From a bacterium (GTDB taxonomy: Bacteria > JALSQH01): a DNA stretch of 8,504 nt. The stretch covers positions 1 through 8,504 of the forward strand of contig JALSQH010000194.1 in assembly GCA_026985515.1 (NCBI GenBank). The letters run 5' to 3'. Under the pieces are notes generated by a model. The model was not told the origin of the DNA and did not search any database. It saw only the letters and a program-made list of their open reading frames with translations. Shown piece by piece: positions 1 to 6,743 of the stretch. Made by a program: the position numbers and the translations under genes. Each line of letters starts with the position of its first letter. The first letter of the stretch is position 1.

Positions 1-961
1 CTTTTATTTCTTCAATATCGATGGGATTTGCGGAAGAGTAAAGTTTAAACTTGAGAAAATCAACCATCTTTTCCTCAATATCAGCTGTTGTACTCCTTCC
101 ACTCCACCAATCTTCATACCACTTTTCCCAATCTACACCACTTATTGAGAGAAGTTTTTCCACTTCATTTAGCAATTCTCCTGCGTCTCTGAATCTTTCC
201 TCAGGATTCTTGGCCAGCATCTTCATTACCAGTTTTTCAACTTCAGGTGTTAAATCTCTCCTGAATGTGAGAACTGGCCTGGGCCTCGATGTTAAAATTG
301 AATTAATTATTGTTCCCAGCTCATTTGAATCACTGAAAGGATGGTGAGATGTGAGCATTTCGTAAAGGATTACTCCCAGGGAAAATATGTCTGATGAAGG
401 AAGAACAGCTTTGCCAGTCAACTGCTCGGGAGATGAGTATGGAATTGAACCCATCAGGGAACCATCCTGAGTAAGTCTTTCGACACCGGGAAGGTGGGCA
501 AGTCCGAAATCTATTATTTTTGGATAACCCCTTTCTCCAAGAATGATATTTTCAGCTTTAAGATCCCTGTGGACGATCCCCTTATCATGAACAATTTTTA
601 GACCCTCAAGAATTTTCTTTAATATGAAAAGAGCCAGTTCATCCGGGAAGAAAGGTGCCCTTTCTTCAATCGCTTCCCTGAGACTCTTCCCCTCCACAAA
701 CTCCTCAACAATAAAAGGGGTGTCACCAGTGTGAAGAGAATATATTTTAACAATGGATGGATGATCTATCTGAGCGATGATTCTTGCTTCCCTGTAAAAT
801 CTTTCAAGAAATTCCCGATTTTTTGATAATTCTCTGTGGATAATTTTGAGAGCAACAGTTCTCTTTAATTTAACATCGTAAGCCCTGTAGACAGTGGCAG
901 TTGTTCCGACTCCAAGTTCTTCTAAAATTTCATAACCATCAAACCTGTAAGATGTGTCCAT
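1..961 (-). CDS. Hanks-type serine/threonine protein kinase, C-terminus cut by the window edge
   Basis: Predicted cytosolic catalytic domain that transfers phosphate from ATP to Ser/Thr of protein targets. I translated the 320 residues present. The glycine loop is at residues 17-24 (G17, G19, with A22 where the third Gly is usual, then V24). The ATP lysine is K39 in VALKI, and the likely helix-C glutamate is E58. The catalytic loop is HRDLKAEN at 131-138 (D133, K135, N138), DFG is at 151-153, an APE-like SPE at 177-179, the helix-F Asp is D191, and the late Arg is R256. All catalytic residues are present, so it should be active. The catalytic domain ends near residue 272, and a Trp-rich stretch (about 278-287) leads into an unseen region, so the full protein is longer. 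ATG at 961 is the only sensible start; an in-frame TAG lies just upstream. It overlaps folE2 by 23 nt and has no good SD, suggesting reinitiation after folE2. Targets are unknown. Confidence 0.95.
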   Translation of the reverse strand, partial: MDTSYRFDGYEILEELGVGTTATVYRAYDVKLKRTVALKIIHRELSKNREFLERFYREARIIAQIDHPSIVKIYSLHTGDTPFIVEEFVEGKSLREAIEERAPFFPDELALFILKKILEGLKIVHDKGIVHRDLKAENIILGERGYPKIIDFGLAHLPGVERLTQDGSLMGSIPYSSPEQLTGKAVLPSSDIFSLGVILYEMLTSHHPFSDSNELGTIINSILTSRPRPVLTFRRDLTPEVEKLVMKMLAKNPEERFRDAGELLNEVEKLLSISGVDWEKWYEDWWSGRSTTADIEEKMVDFLKFKLYSSANPIDIEEIK

Positions 962-1766
962 GCAAATAAGGTTCTAATGTTTTCCTTTTTTCCTCATCCT
1001 TCCATCTTTCAATGTAGGCAAAAGCATTGTGATTGTGAATACTCTCAAAATTTTCTGATGAGACCGCATACCAGATTATCCTGGTGTCTTTTTCACATTT
1101 AGCTGATACTTCCCTTACTATATCTTCAACAAACATTGGATGATCATAAGCATACTCTGTAACATACTTTTCGTCTTCACGTTTGAGAAGGGTGAAAAGT
1201 TCACAACTTGCGGATGTCTCTGCTATTCTGATCAACTCCTCAAGCCATACAAAGGAGGAGGTTCTGACTGAAAGAGAAATAACGCTTCTCTGGTTGTGTG
1301 CTCCATAATCACTTATCTCTTTGGAGCATGGACAGAGACTTGTAACTGGCACCTCAACCTTATATATGAAGTCATCAAGATCAGGGTAACTGCTTCCATA
1401 AATGGTAACATCATAGGAGAGCAAACTTGGTGTACCAGTGACAGGAGCCTGTTTTTCGAGAAAATATGGAAAACTGATAACCATGTGGGATGCTGAAGCG
1501 TTTAATCTTTCCTTCATAACTTTCAATATCTTCTTTATCTTTTTTACCTGAATATCTTTCCAGTTCTCATTGAGGATTTCCACAAATCTGCTCATGTGGG
1601 TTCCTTTAAAATTTTCAGGCAATTCCACAAACATGCTGACTTCTGCCACTGTGTGTTGACGCTGATTCTTCCTGTCAAGGACCACAATGGGATATCTCAG
1701 TCCCTTAATACCAACTTTGTCTATTTTTATGCTCTGATCAGGAGGCAGATTCTGTACATCTTTCAT
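939..1766 (-). CDS. folE2: GTP cyclohydrolase FolE2 (type IB)
   Basis: Converts GTP to 7,8-dihydroneopterin triphosphate, the entry compound for folate and for 7-deazaguanines (preQ0/queuosine). The 275-residue protein has the family pattern throughout: N-terminal MKDVQ, GTHMSRF at 55-61, SLCPCSK at 143-149 (C147 is the expected metal/catalytic Cys), GAHNQRS at 155-161 with H157, TEYAYDHPMFVED at 203-215, and HNHNA at 244-248. Type IB enzymes are known to work with metals other than zinc, unlike FolE. A GTG at 1775 in frame would add three residues, but the ATG at 1766 is preferred. It has GGTGG five nt upstream, overlaps the queC stop as ATGA, and gives the usual family N-terminus. Lying directly after queD and queC, it most likely feeds preQ0 synthesis, while also being able to supply folate. 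Confidence 0.97.
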   Translation of the reverse strand: MKDVQNLPPDQSIKIDKVGIKGLRYPIVVLDRKNQRQHTVAEVSMFVELPENFKGTHMSRFVEILNENWKDIQVKKIKKILKVMKERLNASASHMVISFPYFLEKQAPVTGTPSLLSYDVTIYGSSYPDLDDFIYKVEVPVTSLCPCSKEISDYGAHNQRSVISLSVRTSSFVWLEELIRIAETSASCELFTLLKREDEKYVTEYAYDHPMFVEDIVREVSAKCEKDTRIIWYAVSSENFESIHNHNAFAYIERWKDEEKRKTLEPYLHGHILQV

Positions 1767-2494
1767 TTTGGCCACCAGTCGGGAAAATATTTTTTCGAAA
1801 GATACCTCTCAGCAAGGGGATCAACTTCTCCTGCCTCTTCAAACCCTTTAATCCTCAATCTGCAACTGTCACACTCTCCACATGGCTCGCCATTCGGCCC
1901 GGGTGAGTAGCAACTGTGGGTGATTGAATAATCCACTCCAAGGGACAAACCAAGTTTTATAATTTCAGATTTTGTAAGTTTTATCAGAGGAGTATGAATC
2001 GTGTAGTTAATTTTGCCTTCAACTGAAGCTTTTGTTGCTAAATTTGCCATTTTCTCAAATGCTTCAATATACTCAGGTCTGCAATCAGGATAGCCGCTAT
2101 AATCAATTGCATTTACTCCTATGTAAATCTCACCTGTGCCAATAATTTCACCGTAGGCAATTGCATAAGAGAGAAAAATTGTATTTCTTGCGGGAACATA
2201 TGTAGAAGGGATTTCTTCTTTTGAAAAATCTCTATCTCTGGGGACCTCTATTTCTTTATTCACAAGAGCCGATGTTTCGAAAAGAGATTTGTCAAGATTA
2301 ACAAGTTTCCATCTTTCCAGTGGTATCTCAAAATAATTGAGAATTTTTTCTACCTGGTTCAATTCGAAAGAGTGCTTCTGACCATAGTAAAAAGAGAGAG
2401 GAAAAACATCCATTCCATCCTTTTTGATTGCATAGGCCAGCGTGGTTGTAGAATCAAGTCCACCGCTCAGCAGTACAATGGCTTTTTTTCTCAT
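1763..2494 (-). CDS. queC: 7-cyano-7-deazaguanine (preQ0) synthase QueC
   Basis: ATP-dependent ligase that turns 7-carboxy-7-deazaguanine and ammonia into preQ0, the nitrile precursor of queuosine. The 243-residue length is normal. The PP-loop ATP-binding motif SGGLDST is at residues 10-16, YVPARNT at 99-105, and the family NAIDYSGYPDCRPEY block at 128-142. The C-terminal zinc site has C195, C205, C208 and C211. The start is ATG at 2494 with GAGGAG six nt upstream; that SD is formed by the last two Glu codons of queD. The gene starts 3 nt after the queD stop and its own stop overlaps the folE2 start as ATGA, so the three pathway genes look coupled. QueE, which makes its substrate from the QueD product, is not in this window. 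Confidence 0.98.
   Translation of the reverse strand: MRKKAIVLLSGGLDSTTTLAYAIKKDGMDVFPLSFYYGQKHSFELNQVEKILNYFEIPLERWKLVNLDKSLFETSALVNKEIEVPRDRDFSKEEIPSTYVPARNTIFLSYAIAYGEIIGTGEIYIGVNAIDYSGYPDCRPEYIEAFEKMANLATKASVEGKINYTIHTPLIKLTKSEIIKLGLSLGVDYSITHSCYSPGPNGEPCGECDSCRLRIKGFEEAGEVDPLAERYLSKKYFPDWWPK
1772..1776 (-). promoter_or_regulatory. Ribosome binding site that decides the folE2 start
   Basis: GGTGG reads on the minus strand from 1776 to 1772, five nt before the ATG at 1766. It is formed by the two Trp codons near the end of queC. The competing GTG at 1773-1775 lies inside this SD and has none of its own. Confidence 0.7.
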
Positions 2495-2497
2495 TTC

Positions 2498-2863
2498 TCA
2501 CTCCTCATATATTGCGCAGGACCCTTCACTTTCCCACACCATTACTCTGTGAACTCTGACCCTTTCTTTAAATTCCTCACTCAGTCTGTCAAAAATGAAT
2601 TTTGCAATGTTTTCAGCGCTTGGGTTTATTTTGTCAAAAGGGGGTATCTCATTGAGATACTTATGGTCAAGATAATCAAGAATTTTGTTGAGCTTCTCTT
2701 TTAAAACCGAAAAATCAACTACCATCCCCTGATCATCCAGTGTTTCAGATTTTAAATATACTCTCACCTTCCAGTTGTGACCATGCAGTCTCTCACATTT
2801 TCCATGGTAATCCCTCAACCTGTGAGCCGCAGAAAAGGTGGCTTCCTTATAGATGTAGTACAT
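2498..2863 (-). CDS. queD: 6-carboxytetrahydropterin synthase QueD
   Basis: Converts dihydroneopterin triphosphate (the FolE2 product) to 6-carboxy-5,6,7,8-tetrahydropterin, the second step toward preQ0. With the start used here the protein is 121 residues, normal for the family. Visible features are SAAHRL with zinc ligand H14, the C-x3-HGH motif (C23, H27, H29) that marks QueD within the PTPS superfamily, LDHKYLN with D66/H67, NPSAE at 81-85, and an ESEGSCAIY end with the catalytic-region Glu E111. Two starts are possible. ATG at 2863 overlaps the cysS stop as TGATG, has GGAG 9 nt upstream, and begins like other QueD proteins. ATG at 2878 adds MESRV and has a weaker AAGG. I prefer 2863 but cannot exclude 2878. 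Confidence 0.95.
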   Translation of the reverse strand: MYYIYKEATFSAAHRLRDYHGKCERLHGHNWKVRVYLKSETLDDQGMVVDFSVLKEKLNKILDYLDHKYLNEIPPFDKINPSAENIAKFIFDRLSEEFKERVRVHRVMVWESEGSCAIYEE

Positions 2864-4374
2864 CACTCTACTCTCCATTTTGTCCCTTCAGGGGTATCCT
2901 CAAGTATGATGCCCATTTTTTTCAGATCATCTCTTATTTTATCCGCTTCCTCCCAGTTTCTCTGTTTTCTTGCTTCGCTCCTTTTTTTAACCTGTTCCTC
3001 TACGAATTCTTTATCAATTCCCTTTTCTTTCAGACGTCTCATATTGACTCTTTCTATGAAATCGGAAGGATTTTCTTCAAGAATTCCAAAAACTTCTCTT
3101 ACCATCTGTAGAAATGAATCTAATTTTTTCACAAGATAAACTGATCCTTTTATCTGAAAAATTGTATGAATTCTAAGCAACTTGTTAAGATCAGAAAAAA
3201 ACTGAAAAAGAGTTGCAGTTGCTTTTGCTGTGTTAAAATTATCAGAAAGGGCATCAAGAAAAGTTTTCTGATAATCATCAATTATTTCAAAAAGTTGTTT
3301 TTGCTTCTTTGATAAATTATTTAAAAATTCTCTTTCTTCTCCATTCTGAGCCAGATCTTTTATCTTTTCGTAAGCTTCAAGTGTTTGATAAAAACTTATC
3401 AGGTTATTCTCAATTGATCTGACAACATCAGGAGTAAAATTGATGGGACTTCTGTAATGAGTTTGAAGTAAAAAGAATCTTATGGCTTCAGGTTCAAAAT
3501 TTTTTACCGCATCTTTTACCCTTATGAAATTTTTCAGGCTCTTGGACATCTTTTCCCGGTTTATTTCAACATGCCCATTGTGTAACCAGTAGTTAACAAA
3601 TTTCTTTTTATATGCTGCCTCACTCTGTGCTATTTCATTTTCATGATGGGGAAATACAAGATCTATTCCTCCGCCATGAATATCAAAAGGGATTCCAAGA
3701 TAATGGGTACTCATCGCAGAACACTCAATATGCCATCCAGGTCTTCCCCTTCCCCATGGACTATCCCACCAGGGTTCACCCTCCTTCGCCGCCTTCCACA
3801 GAGCGAAGTCCAGAGGATGTTTCTTGTTTGGGTCAACTTCAACCCTTGCACCAGATTGAAGCTCATCTATATTTCTACCTGATAGCTTTCCATAAGATGG
3901 AAATGAGAGAACATCAAAATACACATTTCCATCAACAACATATCCATGTCCATTTTCCAGTATTTTTTCTATCATCTGGATAATTTGAGTAATATGTTGA
4001 GTTACCCTTGGTTTGTGGGTTGGCTCCTTTACCCTGAGAATATTCATATCTTCTTCATATGATCTGATATACTTTTCTGCAACCTCCGAAGGGTCAATCC
4101 CCTCTTCTCTGGCACGATTGATGATCTTATCATCCACATCAGTGTAGTTTCTAACATATGTAACCTCAAAACCAATGAACTGAAAAAATCGATAGATTAC
4201 ATCAAATGCAATGGCTGCTCTTGCATGACCAAGATGAGGATCATCATACACAGTGGGACCACAAACATACATTCCTATTTTTCCCTTCTGAAGAGGAATG
4301 AATTTCACCTTTTTTTTCTGCATTGTGTCATAAAGAATTATCTTATCCTGATATTCTTTAAAGTTTACTTCCAC
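2863..4374 (-). CDS. cysS: Cysteinyl-tRNA synthetase
   Basis: Class I aminoacyl-tRNA synthetase that charges tRNA-Cys in the cytosol. At 503 residues it is slightly longer than the common 460-490. Motifs are MYVCGPTVYD at 35-44, the HIGH signature as HLGH at 47-50, GWHIECSAM at 213-221, FPHHENEIAQSE at 241-252, and KMSKS at 275-279. The zinc ligands expected for the family are all present: C38, C218, H243 and E247. The C-terminal helical region (about 320-490), including RNWEEADKIRDDL, is complete. The start is GTG at 4374, supported by a near-perfect AGGAGGT five nt upstream. It overlaps the gltX 3' end by 17 nt and adds about nine residues before the usual N-terminus. gltX-cysS linkage is known from other bacteria (gltX-cysE-cysS in Bacillus); here cysE is absent. 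Confidence 0.99.
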   Translation of the reverse strand: MEVNFKEYQDKIILYDTMQKKKVKFIPLQKGKIGMYVCGPTVYDDPHLGHARAAIAFDVIYRFFQFIGFEVTYVRNYTDVDDKIINRAREEGIDPSEVAEKYIRSYEEDMNILRVKEPTHKPRVTQHITQIIQMIEKILENGHGYVVDGNVYFDVLSFPSYGKLSGRNIDELQSGARVEVDPNKKHPLDFALWKAAKEGEPWWDSPWGRGRPGWHIECSAMSTHYLGIPFDIHGGGIDLVFPHHENEIAQSEAAYKKKFVNYWLHNGHVEINREKMSKSLKNFIRVKDAVKNFEPEAIRFFLLQTHYRSPINFTPDVVRSIENNLISFYQTLEAYEKIKDLAQNGEEREFLNNLSKKQKQLFEIIDDYQKTFLDALSDNFNTAKATATLFQFFSDLNKLLRIHTIFQIKGSVYLVKKLDSFLQMVREVFGILEENPSDFIERVNMRRLKEKGIDKEFVEEQVKKRSEARKQRNWEEADKIRDDLKKMGIILEDTPEGTKWRVE

Positions 4375-5776
4375 TCCTTACCTCCTGCCAGAATCTAGTC
4401 CACCTCTTCCTGATAAGATCTTCTTCCATAAAGGAAATAATTTCCTGAAGCGGTGGTCCATACATCATACCTGTTAAAATACACCTCAAAAAAGAGAATA
4501 ATTTCTTCTTTCCAATTTTTCTAACTTCTGCAACCCTGAGACATTCCTCTAATATATTATTCCCGGGAGCACACTCCTGCAAGGGTAAGGGTTTTTCAAT
4601 AAATTTTCTGCATTCCTCCTCGTAGGGGAGATCATCATAGAATATTCTGATAAATTTCTCAAAATCCCTTAAATTCCCAACATTTTCTTTGATGAGATCG
4701 AGCAATTCTAATCTTCTTTTTCTGGGGATTGAGAAAAGAAATTTTTTTGTCCTTTCTGACACTGTATCTTCCACATAATTTTCAAGTTTCTCTGAATCAA
4801 GTATTTTTATGAACTTCTCATTCCATTTTGCAAGTATATTCTCATTCCACTTTAAAAGCGATGTACCCATAGAATGCAGATCAAACTCCTCTGCAAGCTC
4901 ATCAGGGAAGAGCGGTCTGGATGGCTGCTTCTTCCATCCAAGTGTGGCAAGGTAAAAATATATTGCTTCAGGTGTATATCCTTCTTTTTTGAGTGAAGAG
5001 AGCGTCAGACTCTTTTCTCTTTTGCTCAATTTTTTACCTTCATGGTCAAGCAGAAGAGGTACGTGAATAAACTGTGGAGGATTCAAACCCAGAGCCTCAT
5101 AAATTGCCACCTGTTTGGCTGTGTTGGAGAGATGATCTTCTCCACGGATTATATGGGTAATCTGCATGGTGGCGTCATCAATAACAGTGGTAAAATTGTA
5201 CATAAAAGACCCGTTACTCCTCCTCACAACAAAATCGCCCCCGAGATCAACAGGTCTGAATGCAACTTCTCCTCTGAAAAAATCTCTGACAACTATCTCT
5301 TTCCTGTCAAGAATTCTGAAACGCCATACCGGTGTTCTAGTGTGCGAAAGTCTCTCAACTTCTTCTGCTAATAAATTGAAGCATCTTCCATCGTAGTGTG
5401 GCGGCTCCTTTCTCAGCCTCTGAACTATTTTCATCTCTTCAATGGTTTTATCATCGCAGAAACATGGATATACAAGCTTTTTCCTTTTCAACTCCTCAAA
5501 GAAACTCTCATAAATCCCAATCCTTTCCGATTGACGGTAGGGACCAAATTCCCCTCCTCTATCGGGACCTTCGTCCCAGTCTATACCGGTCCATTTGAGC
5601 TGTTCAAAAATTCTTGTTTCCCCATCTGGTAAGTTTCTTTCAATATCAGTATCATCAATCCTGAGTACAAATCTTCCCTTATTCTTTTTTGCAAAAAGGT
5701 GGTTAAGGATTGCAATTCTCAAATTACCCACATGGAGATCCCCTGTGGGGGAAGGTGCAAATCTGACCCTTATCAT
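4358..5776 (-). CDS. gltX: Glutamyl-tRNA synthetase
   Basis: Bacterial-type class I GluRS that charges tRNA-Glu. The 472 residues cover both the catalytic and the C-terminal anticodon-binding regions, so this is not the short GluQ-RS paralogue that modifies queuosine in tRNA-Asp. Motifs are RFAPSPTGDLHVGN at 5-18 (HIGH signature as HVGN), IDDTDIERN at 40-48, VIDDATMQITHIIRGEDHLSNT at 198-219, and the KMSKS equivalent KLSKR at 249-253. C105, C107 and C132 match the spacing of three zinc ligands of E. coli GluRS; the fourth position is N134 rather than His, so zinc binding is uncertain. The start ATG at 5776 has GAGG seven nt upstream and overlaps the stop of the MBL gene as ATGA. The basic C-terminal tail runs into the cysS start region. 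Whether it also charges tRNA-Gln cannot be judged here. Confidence 0.98.
   Translation of the reverse strand: MIRVRFAPSPTGDLHVGNLRIAILNHLFAKKNKGRFVLRIDDTDIERNLPDGETRIFEQLKWTGIDWDEGPDRGGEFGPYRQSERIGIYESFFEELKRKKLVYPCFCDDKTIEEMKIVQRLRKEPPHYDGRCFNLLAEEVERLSHTRTPVWRFRILDRKEIVVRDFFRGEVAFRPVDLGGDFVVRRSNGSFMYNFTTVIDDATMQITHIIRGEDHLSNTAKQVAIYEALGLNPPQFIHVPLLLDHEGKKLSKREKSLTLSSLKKEGYTPEAIYFYLATLGWKKQPSRPLFPDELAEEFDLHSMGTSLLKWNENILAKWNEKFIKILDSEKLENYVEDTVSERTKKFLFSIPRKRRLELLDLIKENVGNLRDFEKFIRIFYDDLPYEEECRKFIEKPLPLQECAPGNNILEECLRVAEVRKIGKKKLFSFLRCILTGMMYGPPLQEIISFMEEDLIRKRWTRFWQEVRSGSKL
4380..4386 (-). promoter_or_regulatory. Strong ribosome binding site that fixes the cysS GTG start
   Basis: AGGAGGT reads on the minus strand from 4386 to 4380, inside the gltX 3' end, with five nt (AAGGA) to the GTG at 4374. 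It is the best SD in the window and explains why cysS starts at a GTG upstream of the gltX stop. Confidence 0.85.
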
Positions 5777-6666
5777 GCAAATACCTCAAGAACCTTGCGC
5801 ACTCTTGATTTCAGGTTTATGAGATAGGGTGTCTCTGGTTGAGATATGGTGCCCTTTTTATAATCTTCATTGAAGATTCTCTCAACTACCTTTTCAACAG
5901 AACCTGACTCCCGGTAGTACTGTAAGATTCTTTCTTTGCATTCTTCAGTGGCTTTTATTGATTTTTCGATATATGTTCTGGCATCTTCACCATAGATTAT
6001 ACCTCCATGCGCCAGCCCAATAATTTCAACTTCGAGGGAAAGCATCTTCTTGAGTGAGTTAAGATAATTTTCATAACTTGAGGTAAACTCTGGATGTATC
6101 CTGCCTGAAATATCAGGAACACCCCCTGCCTCACCAAAAAATAGGGCTTTAATTTCCGGCACATAAAAACTCAAAGAATCCTTTGTATGCCCGGGTGTCT
6201 CTAATACTTTCACTGAAATAGTGCCAAGACTTATAAGGTCACCTTCCTTCAAATAGAAATCAATCTCAAATGGTTCGAACCTGTATTCTGCTGGATCGAA
6301 TGTTTGAGAAGCCCCGAAAAATTTTTCATCTTTTTCGTTCAACTCAACAATCAACTTTACTGCATTTTCTCGTTTCAAAATTTCACCCACTCTCGGATGC
6401 GCAGCCACTTTAATTTCAGGAAATCTTCTCTTCAGAGCAGGGATACCACCAAGATGGTCGTAGTGAGAATGGGTAAGGAGAACCCTTTCTGGAATCTTCA
6501 GGCCAAACTCTTTTATTTGATTTGCAACAATCAATCCCGTGAAGGTAACCCCGCTGTCAATCAGTATACTTAACTCACCTCCATTCAAATAATAAATGGG
6601 CATAAAAGGGTTACCTAACAGGTACAAAAAATCATTAAATTTTCCAATTTCGGTAAATCTCTTCAT
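5773..6666 (-). CDS. MBL-fold metallo-hydrolase of unknown substrate
   Basis: Cytosolic-looking 297-residue protein with no signal peptide. It is a metallo-beta-lactamase superfamily hydrolase: strand-rich start with LIDSGV at 35-40, HSHYDHLGG at 66-74 (H66, H68, D70, H71), ETPGHTKDS at 156-164 (H160), and GLAHGG at 217-222 (H220). These supply a two-metal site. The position usually occupied by the bridging Asp in GDA reads GEA, with E179, so the carboxylate is kept but is one carbon longer. A helical C-terminus (about 230-297) follows the fold. The overall form resembles the glyoxalase II/lactonase-like group, but the substrate cannot be named. It heads the operon with the ATG at 6666 and only a weak purine-rich stretch as SD. 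Its stop overlaps gltX by 4 nt. It is also divergent from the acyl-CoA synthetase, so a role in (thio)ester hydrolysis is possible but is only inference. Confidence 0.9.
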   Translation of the reverse strand: MKRFTEIGKFNDFLYLLGNPFMPIYYLNGGELSILIDSGVTFTGLIVANQIKEFGLKIPERVLLTHSHYDHLGGIPALKRRFPEIKVAAHPRVGEILKRENAVKLIVELNEKDEKFFGASQTFDPAEYRFEPFEIDFYLKEGDLISLGTISVKVLETPGHTKDSLSFYVPEIKALFFGEAGGVPDISGRIHPEFTSSYENYLNSLKKMLSLEVEIIGLAHGGIIYGEDARTYIEKSIKATEECKERILQYYRESGSVEKVVERIFNEDYKKGTISQPETPYLINLKSRVRKVLEVFA

Positions 6667-6677
6667 AAAATATTTTC

Positions 6678-6706
6678 TTGCAAGGCCTTTCTATAAACTT
6701 TATAAT
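6678..6706 (+). promoter_or_regulatory. Sigma70-type promoter for the acyl-CoA synthetase gene
   Basis: TTGCAA at 6678-6683 (4 of 6 to the -35 consensus), an exact 17-nt spacer, and a perfect TATAAT at 6701-6706. Transcription would begin near 6713, giving a leader of about 30 nt that contains the AGGTGG SD at 6733-6738. The short leader leaves no room for a riboswitch or attenuator. Confidence 0.75.
6692..6704. repeat. Small inverted repeat in the divergent promoter (TATAAA-c-TTTATA)
   Basis: Perfect 6-bp arms around one central base, overlapping the plus-strand -10. A second, unrelated 8-bp palindrome AAGGCCTT sits at 6682-6689 in the spacer. Either could be an operator half-site pair, but AT-rich promoter DNA produces such symmetry by chance and no regulator gene is visible. 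Confidence 0.3.
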
Positions 6707-6729
6707 ATAGCAAAATACAAAAACTTCAA
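6702..6729 (-). promoter_or_regulatory. Possible promoter for the MBL-gltX-cysS-que operon
   Basis: On the minus strand, TTGAAG (6729-6724) is followed after 16 nt by TATTAT (6707-6702), giving 4 of 6 and 5 of 6 consensus matches. It would start transcription about 30 nt before the MBL ATG. The -10 shares six bases of the TATAATA core with the plus-strand promoter. The site is only inferred, but some promoter must lie in this 77-nt gap if the operon starts with the MBL gene. Confidence 0.45.
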
Positions 6730-6743
6730 GAAAGGTGGGCAAA

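Noticed and set aside
51-347. Open frame on the plus strand
   Set aside because: It lies antisense to the Ser/Thr kinase, whose frame encodes every catalytic motif; no SD or family resemblance.
2740-3139. Overlapping plus-strand open frames
   Set aside because: Antisense to cysS and queD, Ser/Phe-rich composition typical of shadow translation.
4310-4317. Run of eight A (minus strand) near the cysS start, a possible slippage site
   Set aside because: It encodes consecutive Lys codons common in AT-rich genomes, and several similar A7 runs occur in other genes here without effect on frame.
4358-5776. GluQ-RS (tRNA-Asp queuosine glutamylation) rather than GluRS, given the nearby que genes
   Set aside because: The protein is full length with a C-terminal anticodon-binding region, which GluQ-RS lacks.
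6667-6743. preQ1 riboswitch or T-box leader, expected for que or aminoacyl-tRNA synthetase genes
   Set aside because: The leader available before the MBL gene is only about 30 nt and shows no stem, specifier or T-box sequence.
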